Below, one piece after another: positions 26,861-35,411 of a stretch of 42,755 nucleotides of DNA. The notes under the pieces were generated by a model. The model worked only from the letters and a program-made list of their open reading frames with translations, did not search any database and was not told the origin of the DNA. Numbering within the stretch: position 1 is the first letter of the stretch; every line of letters begins with the position of its first letter. Source of the DNA: JADKIH01 sp031427625 (lineage in GTDB: Bacteria > Bacteroidota > Bacteroidia > AKYH767-A > 2013-40CM-41-45); contig JANPNV010000156.1 in NCBI GenBank assembly GCA_031427625.1, positions 1-42,755 on the forward strand, read 5' to 3'. The position numbers and the translations under genes are program-made.

Positions 26861-28102
26861 TTAAAATGCAGCAATCTTATCAGATGCATATTCTCCCGCC
26901 TTTAATTTTACATATCCTTTCGTGAAAGCATCAATCGTGTATTCAACATCCTTCATAGTATGTGAAGCTGTCGGAATTAATCGCAATATAATAACACCTT
27001 TCGGTACAACAGGATATACAACCATAGAACAGAAGATATCATAGTTTTCTCTCATATCATAAATGAGATTGGTTGCTTCACCAATTGTGCCTGACATATA
27101 AACAGGCGTTACCGGCGATTGCGTTTTGCCAATATCGAAACCTGCTTTTTTCAGACCATCCTGTAATGCATTTACAACCTTCCATAAATTATCTTTCAAT
27201 TCCGGTTGCGATCTTAATAATTCAAGACGCTTTAATGCTCCCACAACAAGTGCTGATGGAAGTGACTTTGCAAATATCTGTGAACGCATATTATATCTAA
27301 GATATTCAACAACATCTTCACGGCTCGAAATAAATCCGCCAATCATTGCCATGCTTTTTGCAAATGTTCCGAAATAGATATCAATCTGATCTTGTACTCC
27401 TTGTTCTTCTGCAGTTCCAGCTCCGGTTTTTCCCATCGTGCCGAATCCATGTGCATCATCAACAAATAAGCGGAAGTCGAAACTTTCTTTCAATTTTACA
27501 ATATCACTTAGCTTGCCCATATCTCCACTCATTCCGAAGACTCCTTCAGTAATCAAAAGTATTGACCCGCCTGTTTCCTTTACTATTCTTGTTGCGCGTT
27601 CAAGTTGTTTCTGACAACTGGTAATGTCATTATGAGGAAATACAAATCGTTTTCCCATGTGAAGCCTAACACCATCAATGATGCAGGCGTGACTTTCACT
27701 ATCATAAACTATTACATCATGTCTGTCGACCAGACAATCGATTGCCGATACCATTCCCTGATATCCGTAGTTTAAAAGTATGGTGTCTTCTTTTCCTAGA
27801 AATGTTGACAATTCATTTTCTAACTTCTCATGATGATTGGTATTGCCAGACATCATTCTTGCTCCCATAGGAGAAGCTAAACCGAATAATTTTGCTCCTT
27901 CAGCATCTGCCTTTCTTACTTCCGGATGATTTGCTAAACCGAGATAATTATTTAAACTCCAAACAAGTCTTTCTTTTCCACGGAAAATCATTCTTGTTCC
28001 AATATCTCCTTCAAGTTTTGGAAACGTAAAATATCCATGAGAGTCTTTCGCATGCTGACCAAGTGGTCCGCGGTTCAATTTTATCTTTTCGAATAAATCC
28101 AC
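26861..28102 (-). CDS. Alpha-oxoamine synthase, likely serine palmitoyltransferase or cysteate acyltransferase
   Basis: A 413-residue PLP enzyme of fold type I that condenses an acyl-CoA/ACP with an amino acid. Seen: NNYLGLANHP (51-60), His138 in DSESHACIIDG stacking on PLP, DDAHGFG (215-221) with Asp215 and His218, and the Schiff-base Lys249 in FGTFAKSMAMIGG. It resembles Bacteroidota enzymes often mislabelled 2-amino-3-ketobutyrate CoA ligase but probably making the sphingoid (serine) or capnoid (cysteate) base. KBL itself or BioF are less likely; no threonine dehydrogenase or biotin gene is near. The start is GTG at 28102. An exact consensus promoter lies upstream. Confidence 0.8.
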   Translation of the reverse strand: MDLFEKIKLNRGPLGQHAKDSHGYFTFPKLEGDIGTRMIFRGKERLVWSLNNYLGLANHPEVRKADAEGAKLFGLASPMGARMMSGNTNHHEKLENELSTFLGKEDTILLNYGYQGMVSAIDCLVDRHDVIVYDSESHACIIDGVRLHMGKRFVFPHNDITSCQKQLERATRIVKETGGSILLITEGVFGMSGDMGKLSDIVKLKESFDFRLFVDDAHGFGTMGKTGAGTAEEQGVQDQIDIYFGTFAKSMAMIGGFISSREDVVEYLRYNMRSQIFAKSLPSALVVGALKRLELLRSQPELKDNLWKVVNALQDGLKKAGFDIGKTQSPVTPVYMSGTIGEATNLIYDMRENYDIFCSMVVYPVVPKGVIILRLIPTASHTMKDVEYTIDAFTKGYVKLKAGEYASDKIAAF

Positions 28103-28432
28103 TATCTATATAAATTTTGCCTGTCAGCTGATAAAACTTATTAATTCAATTTTGAAAAATGCAATACTAATTATTGCCTTTTTCAATCTATTAAGGGCAA
28201 AAGTAATTATTTTGAGATAAAATCCAACTCTCTTGAAAATTGAATCTTACACTCATGAAGTTAATAATCTGAACAATTGTCTGATTATGGGCATAAAAGT
28301 GAGGTAAAGGTGTCTGATTCTCCTTTGTCATTTTAATCAAATAATCACATTTTCCGAATATTATTGCGGCCATCTGACGAAAAATCAATTATAAACCATC
28401 ACATTTGCCGCCGCAAAAACCTATCGGAATTA
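28103..28432. other. Divergent intergenic region, oxoamine synthase / choice-of-anchor B
   Basis: A 330-bp gap between divergent genes. It contains the minus-strand promoter listed at 28198-28227 and, on the plus strand, a weaker TATTATTG at 28359-28366 that may serve the T9SS gene starting at 28433. No gene is seen. Confidence 0.5.
28198..28227 (-). promoter_or_regulatory. Consensus Bacteroidota promoter of the oxoamine synthase
   Basis: On the minus strand: TTG (28225-28227), 19 bp, TACTTTTG (28198-28205), an exact match to TTG-N19-TAnnTTTG. The leader to the GTG at 28102 would be about 90 nt. Confidence 0.7.
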
Positions 28433-30796
28433 ATGAAAAAGTTACTATTTCTAGTGCTATTCGCACTATCACTGCATGCCTTTTCGCAGAATCTTCAATT
28501 AAGGGCAAATAAAAGCTATGGCTCAACTGTACTTGCCAACATTGGTGGATATGTTGATACAGTGGGAAATGAATATGCACTCGTAGGTACATACAATGGT
28601 CTTGATATCGTCGATGTATCCAATTCTTCAAGTCCTGTTAGTCGCTTTATGGTACCCGGAGCAGGGTCAGACTGGCGTGAGGTTAAAACATACAGAAAGT
28701 ATGCATATGTAGTAACTGAAGGTGGCGGCGGACTAACAATAATCGACATGAGTCATTTGCCCGATACAGTTTATTATAAGCAATACGTGGGTGATGGAGC
28801 GATATCGGGGCAACTCAATTCAATCCATGCACTTCACTGTGATACGGCTATGGGATTTCTTTACCTCTATGGAAGCAATATCAATAACGGGAATTCTCTC
28901 TTTTTTAGTCTGACTGATCCGTGGAATCCACATTATGTTGGTGAATATGTTTTCCCAGGTGATGCTTATGTACACGATGGTCTTGTATTGAATGATACAA
29001 TGTATGAAGGTCATATTAATTCAGGCTTTTTTACAGTAGTTGATGTAAGAAATAAATTGAATCCTATCCTTCTTGCCACACAGTCCACGCCGAATACTTT
29101 TACGCATAACACATGGCTTTCTGATGATCATCGTACTTTATTTACAACTGATGAAACAAGCTATTCTTATCTTACTGCTTACGACATTACTGATCTGGCG
29201 AACATTACTGAGCTTTCGCGTTTTCAGACTGCAGCCGGAACAGGTGCTGCCGTTCATAACACGCAAATTTTAAATGACTATTCAATTACATCCTGGTATA
29301 GAGAAGGTGTCGTTATTGTCGACGAAGCAAGACCACGCAATCCGATAGAAGTAGCACATTATGATACCTATCCACAAGGAAGTGGTGCAGGTTATGACGG
29401 ATGCTGGGGTGTTTATCCTTATCTTCCATCAGGCACAATTGTAGCATCCGACATTAACAACGGATTGTTTGTTTTTACACCTACGTATATTCGCGGTTGT
29501 TACCTCGAAGGCGATGTTCGTGACAGTCTTACAAATGCCTTAATTAACAATGCAACAATTGAGATTCTTACAACAACTATAACAAAATCGTCTGACGCTT
29601 CTGGTGAATTCAGGACAGGTTTGGCAATTGCCGGATTGTATGATGTAAGAATTTCAAAACCGGGTTATGCTACAAAGACATTAACCAGCGTACAATTATC
29701 CAATGGCGTACTTACCTTTTTAAATGTTCTTTTGGCTCCTTTGCAGACGTATTCATTTTCAGGAATTGTTAATGACAGCCTCACTGGACTTCCGATTGAA
29801 GGGGCACAAGTTATTCTGGAAGGATCAGGATTGAATTATCTTTCGACAACTTCACCGGGAGGCATATTTTCTTTTCCTGCAGTTATATCCGAATCTTATC
29901 TGATGTCTTCCGGCAAATGGGGTTATCGTACTGTTTGTGATTCTGTGACACTCGTACAGGGTATGTCTTTATCTGCAACACTTTCTCCGGGATATTACGA
30001 TGATTTTTCTCTTGATAATGGATGGATAGTTACAGGATCTTCTGCCAATCGTTGGGAGAGAGGGATTCCTGTTGGAACATATGATGGAAACAATACGGAG
30101 ATAAACCCTGCATCAGATATTACAGGCGATTGCGGCGCTAAATGTTTCGTGACAGATAATGGTGGAAGTCCGTACAACAATCACGATGTAGACAACGGAA
30201 ATACTATTCTCACTTCTCCTGTGTTCGACGCTACGATTTATAATAATCCTGTTATTAGTTATTATTATCGTTACCTCTGTATTAACGGTGTAGGAACACC
30301 AAACGATACCATGAAAATCAGTTTGACAAATGGAACGAATACAGTGATAATTCAGGCAATTGATCCAAATAATCCTTCCAACGGTACATGGGTTTATAGC
30401 TCATTCCCAATTCAAAGCTTGATCACACCAACAGCTACCATGCGTTTTTCTGTTGAAGTTTCTGATAATGCTCCCGGGAATATTGTTGAAGGAGCACTTG
30501 ATCAGTTTGAAGTTACCGGACAACTTACTTTAAACATGAATGAACCTTCAAGAGAGTCTTCAGCTTTTACTGTTTATCCCAATCCATTTACAAATGAGTT
30601 TACTATCAATATCAGCCAGATCAATAATCCATCTGCTATTTTGACAGTGAAGGATGCAATAGGAAAAACTGTTTTTACCGGAAATGCAGCCGCTACGGAA
30701 AATGTTCGACTCGGCAAGGACTGGAGCAGCGGAATCTACACAATTACACTTCAGTCATTGGGTTCGATTACAACCAAAAAAGTCGTAAAACGTTAA
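28433..30796 (+). CDS. Secreted choice-of-anchor B protein with regulatory-like beta domains and T9SS sorting domain
   Basis: A 787-residue exported protein. The start is the ATG at 28433 (MKKLLFLVLFALSLHAFSQ); a longer reading from 28364 would precede the signal peptide. Residues about 25-370 are an LVIVP-type propeller (TYNGLDIVDVSNSSSPVSRF; GLTIIDMSHLPD; HDGLVLNDTMYEGHINSG) typical of choice-of-anchor B. Two carboxypeptidase-regulatory-like beta-sandwiches follow (LEGDVRDSLTNALINNATIE; FSGIVNDSLTGLPIEGAQVI), then a jelly-roll with NRWERGIPVG and CFVTDNGG. A T9SS domain (FTVYPNPFTNEFTINIS to KKVVKR) ends it. Likely a surface adhesin or binding protein. Confidence 0.88.
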   Translation: MKKLLFLVLFALSLHAFSQNLQLRANKSYGSTVLANIGGYVDTVGNEYALVGTYNGLDIVDVSNSSSPVSRFMVPGAGSDWREVKTYRKYAYVVTEGGGGLTIIDMSHLPDTVYYKQYVGDGAISGQLNSIHALHCDTAMGFLYLYGSNINNGNSLFFSLTDPWNPHYVGEYVFPGDAYVHDGLVLNDTMYEGHINSGFFTVVDVRNKLNPILLATQSTPNTFTHNTWLSDDHRTLFTTDETSYSYLTAYDITDLANITELSRFQTAAGTGAAVHNTQILNDYSITSWYREGVVIVDEARPRNPIEVAHYDTYPQGSGAGYDGCWGVYPYLPSGTIVASDINNGLFVFTPTYIRGCYLEGDVRDSLTNALINNATIEILTTTITKSSDASGEFRTGLAIAGLYDVRISKPGYATKTLTSVQLSNGVLTFLNVLLAPLQTYSFSGIVNDSLTGLPIEGAQVILEGSGLNYLSTTSPGGIFSFPAVISESYLMSSGKWGYRTVCDSVTLVQGMSLSATLSPGYYDDFSLDNGWIVTGSSANRWERGIPVGTYDGNNTEINPASDITGDCGAKCFVTDNGGSPYNNHDVDNGNTILTSPVFDATIYNNPVISYYYRYLCINGVGTPNDTMKISLTNGTNTVIIQAIDPNNPSNGTWVYSSFPIQSLITPTATMRFSVEVSDNAPGNIVEGALDQFEVTGQLTLNMNEPSRESSAFTVYPNPFTNEFTINISQINNPSAILTVKDAIGKTVFTGNAAATENVRLGKDWSSGIYTITLQSLGSITTKKVVKR

Positions 30797-30832
30797 TTTG
30801 TGTTCAAACAAAATAGTCTGTTCAGGAAGCCG

Positions 30833-30869
30833 TTGACTATTCATCGTTTAAACATTTTTATTATCTTTG
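30833..30869 (+). promoter_or_regulatory. Promoter of bamD
   Basis: TATCTTTG at 30862-30869 matches TAnnTTTG exactly; TTGAC at 30833-30837 is a -33 candidate at a slightly long spacing (24-26 bp). The ATG is only 7 bp after the -7 element, so the mRNA would be leaderless or nearly so. Confidence 0.65.
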
Positions 30870-30876
30870 CCACCGC

Positions 30877-31701
30877 ATGAAAATCCGCCTTTTTAGCATT
30901 ATTTCTGTATTTCTGCTGCTTGTTTCCTGCAGCCAGTACAGTCATATTCAAAAAGGTCATGATATGGATGCAAAGTATGATCTGGCAGTAAAATTATTTC
31001 AGAAGGGTGAATACTTCAAAGCGCTTCCATTATTCGAAGAGTTAATTACCGTTTTCAGAGGAACTAAAAAAGCGGAGAAGACCTATTACTACTACGCTTA
31101 CACGAATTATCGTCTCGGAGATTATGAAACTGCCGCCTATAACTTTGATAATTTTTCGAAGACTTATCCGGTAAGTGAATTTGCTGAAGAATGTGCATAC
31201 ATGCATGCATATTGTTTCTATCAGAATTCTCCGGAATATTCGCTTGATCAGACAAATACAATAAAAGCAATAAACGAATTGCAGTTGTTTGCCGACAGAT
31301 ACCCAAAAAGTTCAAGACTCGATCAGTGCAATAAGTTGATTGATCAGCTTCGCGGCAAACTGGAATTAAAGAGCTTCGAGAACGCAGAACTATATTACAA
31401 TATGGACAGTTACAAAGCCGCTGTAACTGCGTATAAAAATCTGCTGAAAGATTTCCCTTCAACAAATTTCAGAGAAGAATCGTTGTTTAAAATTGTCAAA
31501 GCAAGTTATCTTCTTGCCGAAAACAGTATTGATGAGAAGAAACTGGAAAGATATAACGATACAATCAGAGCATATACTGAATTTATAAGTGCATTTCCTG
31601 ATAGCAGCTTAAAGGGGAAGGCTGATGATTTAATGACTTCATCACAAAGAAGACTTGATAAATTGAGTGCCGACAATAATCAAATAGAGTATAAAAACTA
31701 A
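30877..31701 (+). CDS. bamD: Outer membrane assembly lipoprotein BamD
   Basis: A 274-residue lipoprotein of the BAM complex that inserts beta-barrel proteins into the outer membrane. Lipobox LVSC with lipidated Cys18, then TPR-like repeats: AVKLFQKGEYFKALPLFEEL, TNYRLGDYETAAYNFDNFSK, and ENAELYYNMDSYKAAVTAYK followed by NLLKDFPST. Length fits the Bacteroidota form. It is the first gene of the conserved bamD-rpoZ-coaBC-DUF4835 order, with rpoZ 5 bp downstream. Confidence 0.93.
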   Translation: MKIRLFSIISVFLLLVSCSQYSHIQKGHDMDAKYDLAVKLFQKGEYFKALPLFEELITVFRGTKKAEKTYYYYAYTNYRLGDYETAAYNFDNFSKTYPVSEFAEECAYMHAYCFYQNSPEYSLDQTNTIKAINELQLFADRYPKSSRLDQCNKLIDQLRGKLELKSFENAELYYNMDSYKAAVTAYKNLLKDFPSTNFREESLFKIVKASYLLAENSIDEKKLERYNDTIRAYTEFISAFPDSSLKGKADDLMTSSQRRLDKLSADNNQIEYKN

Positions 31702-31706
31702 ATACC

Positions 31707-32036
31707 ATGCATTATAAATCAGAAGTTACTACAACAATTACTCGTAATCTTCCTGACTTCGAAAGGAAGACTGGAAATGTTTATGAAACACTCGTTGTTA
31801 TTGCTAAACGTGCTAACCAGATCTCCAGTGAAATGAAGGACGAACTTAACTCTAAGCTTTCCGAATTCAATTCAACTACAGACAACCTGGAAGAAATATT
31901 TGAGAATCGCGAGCAGATTGAGATTTCAAAATATTACGAGCGCCTTCCAAAGCCAACGCTTATCGCTATCCAGGAATATATGGAAGACAAAATTTATAAC
32001 CGAAATCCTTTAAAGGATAATGGTGAAAATCTTTAA
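31707..32036 (+). CDS. rpoZ: DNA-directed RNA polymerase subunit omega
   Basis: A 109-residue Bacteroidota-type omega. The conserved core NVYETLVVIAKRANQISSEM (the AKRA.QI motif contacts the beta-prime C-terminus) and the phylum-specific tail ENREQIEISKYYERLPKPTL then IA are both present. It helps fold and assemble RNA polymerase. Located 5 bp after bamD, as in most Bacteroidota, and followed by a hairpin before coaBC. Confidence 0.95.
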   Translation: MHYKSEVTTTITRNLPDFERKTGNVYETLVVIAKRANQISSEMKDELNSKLSEFNSTTDNLEEIFENREQIEISKYYERLPKPTLIAIQEYMEDKIYNRNPLKDNGENL

Positions 32037-32042
32037 TCCAAA

Positions 32043-32102
32043 ATGAAAATATACGATGAAATCCAGGACGTAAGCGTTTTGGATTTTTTCGTTTCTATAT
32101 AA
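32043..32102 (+). CDS. Possible 19-codon leader peptide before coaBC
   Basis: ATG at 32043 opens a 19-codon frame (MKIYDEIQDVSVLDFFVSI) ending TAA at 32100-32102, 5 bp before the coaBC start. It runs through the hairpin at 32059-32086. Either a regulatory uORF or chance; there is no homology to judge from. Confidence 0.2.
   Translation: MKIYDEIQDVSVLDFFVSI
32059..32089 (+). terminator. Terminator-like hairpin between rpoZ and coaBC
   Basis: AAATCCA-GG-ACG-TAAG-CGT-TT-TGGATTT: a 12-bp RNA stem if the GG/TT pairs form G-U wobbles, with a UAAG tetraloop, followed by a T-run (32084-32089). It sits 22 bp after the rpoZ stop and could end the bamD-rpoZ transcript or attenuate coaBC. Confidence 0.6.
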
Positions 32103-32107
32103 GCGTC

Positions 32108-33310
32108 ATGAAAGGAAAAAGAATTCTTCTCGGTGTAACTGGCAGCATTGCCGCATATAAAACTTCATACCTAATCCGCTTGTTGGTAAAAGCCGGTGCG
32201 GAAGTGAAAGTTGTCATGACCGATTCCGCAAAAGAATTCATTACACCACTGACGCTTTCTGTTCTTTCGAAGAATCCTGTAGTTACAGCTTCTCATAACA
32301 AGGAAACAGGAATGTGGAATAACCATATCGAAATAGCCTTATGGGCTGATGCATTTGTAATTGCTCCCGCATCTGCAAATACTATAGGGAAGATGGCTCA
32401 TGGAATTGCCGATAGTCATTTACTTGCCTGTTACCTCTCTGCAAGATGCCCTGTTTTCATTGCTCCTGCAATGGATCTTGACATGCTTTTGCATCCTTCT
32501 GTAGTTACAAATCTGGCAACGCTTAAGTCATACAATAATCATTTCATCATTTCTCCTGCTGATGGTGAATTGGCAAGTGGATTATATGGAGAGGGCAGGA
32601 TGGAAGAGCCTGAGAAAATTTATGCCCTGCTTGAAAAATATTTTTATGAAAACATGCCGCTCAGAGGTAAGAAAGCTCTGGTAACGGCTGGCCCAACATT
32701 CGAGGCCATCGATGCTGTCCGGTTTATTGGCAATCGTTCGTCGGGTAAAATGGGTTTTGCCATCGCCGAAGAACTCGCCAGTCGAGGTGCTTCTGTTCAG
32801 CTTGTGACAGGTCCCAGCAGTCTTTCCCTAAATGATCATAGCATAAAACGAACCGATGTTAAAACGGCAGAAGAAATGTTTTCTGCTTGTATGTCAGACT
32901 TCGATAAAATGGACATAATAGTTATGTCAGCTGCCGTTGCCGATTACCGCCCTGAAGAAGCATCGTCAGAAAAAATATCCAAAAAAAATATTCCATTATC
33001 TCTCACGTTGATACCAACCAAAGACATACTCATGAATATGGGTGAGATGAAAAAAGCCGGACAGTTGCTGATGGGATTCGCTCTGGAGACAAGTGACGAA
33101 CTCAATCATGCCAAAGAAAAGCTGCAAAAGAAAAATCTGGATTTTATAGTACTTAATTCACTCAACGATGAAGGAGCTGGATTTGAACTATCAACAAATA
33201 AGGTAACAATCATTGAACGTTCTGGAAAACAACAATCGTTCGGCATCAAACCAAAGACAGAAGTTGCCCGCGACTTGGTTGATGTTCTCGTGAATTCATT
33301 AAAAAAATAG
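32108..33310 (+). CDS. coaBC: Bifunctional phosphopantothenoylcysteine decarboxylase / phosphopantothenate-cysteine ligase
   Basis: A 400-residue fusion performing two steps of coenzyme A synthesis. The CoaC flavoprotein half (1 to about 180) has GVTGSIAAYK, catalytic His73 in HIEIA, PAMDLDM, and the substrate-clamp GELASGLYGEGRM (153-165) in which Ser157 occupies the place where E. coli Dfp has its active-site Cys. The CoaB half (about 187-400) starts KKALVTAGPTFEAID with the NRSSGKMG nucleotide loop at 209-216 and AAVADY near 275. Third gene of the bamD operon order; DUF4835 follows 2 bp later. Confidence 0.95.
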   Translation: MKGKRILLGVTGSIAAYKTSYLIRLLVKAGAEVKVVMTDSAKEFITPLTLSVLSKNPVVTASHNKETGMWNNHIEIALWADAFVIAPASANTIGKMAHGIADSHLLACYLSARCPVFIAPAMDLDMLLHPSVVTNLATLKSYNNHFIISPADGELASGLYGEGRMEEPEKIYALLEKYFYENMPLRGKKALVTAGPTFEAIDAVRFIGNRSSGKMGFAIAEELASRGASVQLVTGPSSLSLNDHSIKRTDVKTAEEMFSACMSDFDKMDIIVMSAAVADYRPEEASSEKISKKNIPLSLTLIPTKDILMNMGEMKKAGQLLMGFALETSDELNHAKEKLQKKNLDFIVLNSLNDEGAGFELSTNKVTIIERSGKQQSFGIKPKTEVARDLVDVLVNSLKK

Positions 33311-33312
33311 TC

Positions 33313-34221
33313 ATGTCAACAAGAATATTTTTAACCTTCTTTCTGGTAGTAACCGGATTAATATCAAAGGCACAGGAACTAAACTGTCAGATTACTATTG
33401 CAACACCGCAGATTCAGGCCAGCGATAAATCAATTTATGATAAGCTGCAAACAGATCTGCGTGATTTCCTGAATAATCGTAAATGGACAAACGATGAATT
33501 CCTCAATCAGGAAAGAATCGAATGCAGTATGGTAATTACAATATCAGAAAGAACGTCTACTGATGAGTTTAAAGCATCAATTCAGCTGCAGTCGCGACGG
33601 CCTGTATACAAGAGTTCTTATAACACGCCAATGTTTAATCATCAGGATAATGATTTTTCATTTCGTTATGTTCAGGATCAGACGCTCGAATTTGATGAAT
33701 CAAATATCAACTCAAACCTGACTGCCGCAATTGCATATTATGCATACATAATCATCGGACTTGATTACGATTCTTTTTCTCCTGAAGGCGGTTCTCCTTA
33801 TTTCAGCCGCGCACAAACAATCGTGAACAACTCACAAAATCTTTCCGACAGAGGATGGAGAGCATTTGAATCTTCACGCAACCGTTACTGGCTGGTCGAG
33901 AATCTCCTGAATGTTTCATTTAAACCATTCCGGAATTTTATTTATACCTATCACCGCCTTGGATTTGATAAGTTCAACGACAACATAAATGATGCTCGTT
34001 CAGTTGTTACCGAAAAACTAACTGACCTCAGACAGGTTTATCAGGATAAACCGAATTCATTCCTGATGCAGATTTTTTTTACAACTAAAGTGGATGAATT
34101 AGTCAACCTTTTTAGTCAGGCAACGAACGACGAAAAAAATCGGGCATTGCAGGTGTTGACACTAGTAGATCCTGCCAATACATTAAAGTATCAAACAATA
34201 ACAACAGGGGGCAACAAGTAG
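33313..34221 (+). CDS. DUF4835 family exported protein
   Basis: A 302-residue exported protein: signal peptide to about residue 20 (LISKAQ), then ELNCQITIATPQIQASDKSI, FLNNRKWTNDEF and the RPVYKSSYNTPMFNHQDNDF signature typical of DUF4835. The family is confined to Bacteroidota and almost always follows coaBC; its role is unknown, with the neighbourhood (bamD) suggesting the periplasm or outer membrane. Spacing to coaBC is 2 bp, so translation is probably coupled. Confidence 0.9.
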   Translation: MSTRIFLTFFLVVTGLISKAQELNCQITIATPQIQASDKSIYDKLQTDLRDFLNNRKWTNDEFLNQERIECSMVITISERTSTDEFKASIQLQSRRPVYKSSYNTPMFNHQDNDFSFRYVQDQTLEFDESNINSNLTAAIAYYAYIIIGLDYDSFSPEGGSPYFSRAQTIVNNSQNLSDRGWRAFESSRNRYWLVENLLNVSFKPFRNFIYTYHRLGFDKFNDNINDARSVVTEKLTDLRQVYQDKPNSFLMQIFFTTKVDELVNLFSQATNDEKNRALQVLTLVDPANTLKYQTITTGGNK

Positions 34222-34248
34222 GTTGTTTATTCAGCCCTGTGACAGAAA

Positions 34249-34263
34249 TTAATTATTAATTAA
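34249..34263. promoter_or_regulatory. 15-bp AT palindrome upstream of ychF
   Basis: TTAATTA-T-TAATTAA, perfect 7-bp arms with a single central base, 17 bp before the ychF start. Similar in architecture to the palindrome at 7413-7429. It may be chance in an AT-rich spacer. Confidence 0.25.
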
Positions 34264-34280
34264 ATATTACCTGAAATTAA

Positions 34281-35381
34281 ATGAGTTTAAAATGTGGAAT
34301 TGTCGGCTTACCAAACGTAGGCAAGTCGACCTTATTCAATTGCCTTTCAAATGCTAAAGCGCAAGCTGCTAACTTTCCGTTTTGTACAATCGAACCAAAT
34401 ATCGGAGTCATTACTGTACCTGATGAGCGTTTGAATAAACTGGAACAACTGGTAAACCCTCAGCGTATCGTTCCTACTACTATGGAAATCGTTGATATTG
34501 CCGGACTTGTTAAAGGCGCCAGTCGAGGTGAGGGACTCGGTAACCAGTTCCTAAGTAATATTCGCGAATGTGATGCAATTATTCACGTCGTACGTTGTTT
34601 CGACGACCCGAACGTTGTACACGTCGACGGATCAGTAAATCCTATTCGCGATAAGGGAACCATCGATACTGAATTACAGTTGAAGGATCTGGAAAGTGTA
34701 GAGAAAAAAATATCAAGGACTGAAAAGACTTCTAAAACGGGTGGAGATAAAGAAGCGAAAAAATGTATTGAAGTGCTTCAAGTCTTTAAATCACATCTGG
34801 AACAGGGGAAGTCAGCACGAAGCGCGCCCGTAGCAGAAGAAGACTTTAGATTTATTTACGACATATTTCTTTTGACAGCAAAACCGGTATTATATGTATG
34901 CAATGTCGATGAAAGCTCTGTTGTTAACGGAAATAAATATGTTGACCTGATAAAGGAAGAAGTGAAAGACGAAAAAGCAGAAGTCCTTGTTATTGCTGCT
35001 GCCATCGAAGCGGAAATTACACAACTCGAAAGTTATGATGATCGTGTTGCATTTTTGAAAGATCTCGGACTGGATGAATCAGGAGTTAGTAAACTGATTA
35101 AAGCTGCATATCGTTTGCTAAGTCTCTTTACTTATTTTACTGCAGGAGAAAAGGAAGTTCGTGCATGGACGATTACAAAGGGAATGTATGCGCCGCAAGC
35201 TGCAGGTGTTATTCATACCGATTTTGAAAAAGGATTTATTAAAGCCGAGGTAATCCGTTACGACGATTTCGTCAGACTTGGTTCAGAATCAGCCTGCAGA
35301 GATGCCGGAAAGCTCAGCATCGAAGGCAAGGAGTATCTTGTAAACGACGGAGATGTCATGCATTTCAGATTTAATGTCTAA
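34281..35381 (+). CDS. ychF: Redox-regulated ATPase YchF (Obg family)
   Basis: A 366-residue Obg-like ATPase. P-loop GLPNVGKST at 9-17, switch II region DIAGLVKGASRGEGLGNQFL, the NVDE-type base-recognition element that favours ATP over GTP (CNVDES near 205-211), and a C-terminal TGS domain (FTYFTAGEKEVRAWTITKG). It associates with ribosomes and stress responses. ATG start at 34281. Many Bacteroidota have recN after DUF4835; here ychF follows after a 59-bp gap. Confidence 0.95.
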   Translation: MSLKCGIVGLPNVGKSTLFNCLSNAKAQAANFPFCTIEPNIGVITVPDERLNKLEQLVNPQRIVPTTMEIVDIAGLVKGASRGEGLGNQFLSNIRECDAIIHVVRCFDDPNVVHVDGSVNPIRDKGTIDTELQLKDLESVEKKISRTEKTSKTGGDKEAKKCIEVLQVFKSHLEQGKSARSAPVAEEDFRFIYDIFLLTAKPVLYVCNVDESSVVNGNKYVDLIKEEVKDEKAEVLVIAAAIEAEITQLESYDDRVAFLKDLGLDESGVSKLIKAAYRLLSLFTYFTAGEKEVRAWTITKGMYAPQAAGVIHTDFEKGFIKAEVIRYDDFVRLGSESACRDAGKLSIEGKEYLVNDGDVMHFRFNV

Positions 35382-35411
35382 CATTATTTTTCAAAACATT
35401 TTTTACAGACG

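Noticed and set aside
32570..32580. Ser in place of the active-site Cys of the CoaC half (GELASG) as a sign of an inactive enzyme.
   Set aside because: From memory, Bacteroidota CoaBC proteins commonly carry Ser here, and all other catalytic residues are present, so it looks lineage-typical rather than broken.
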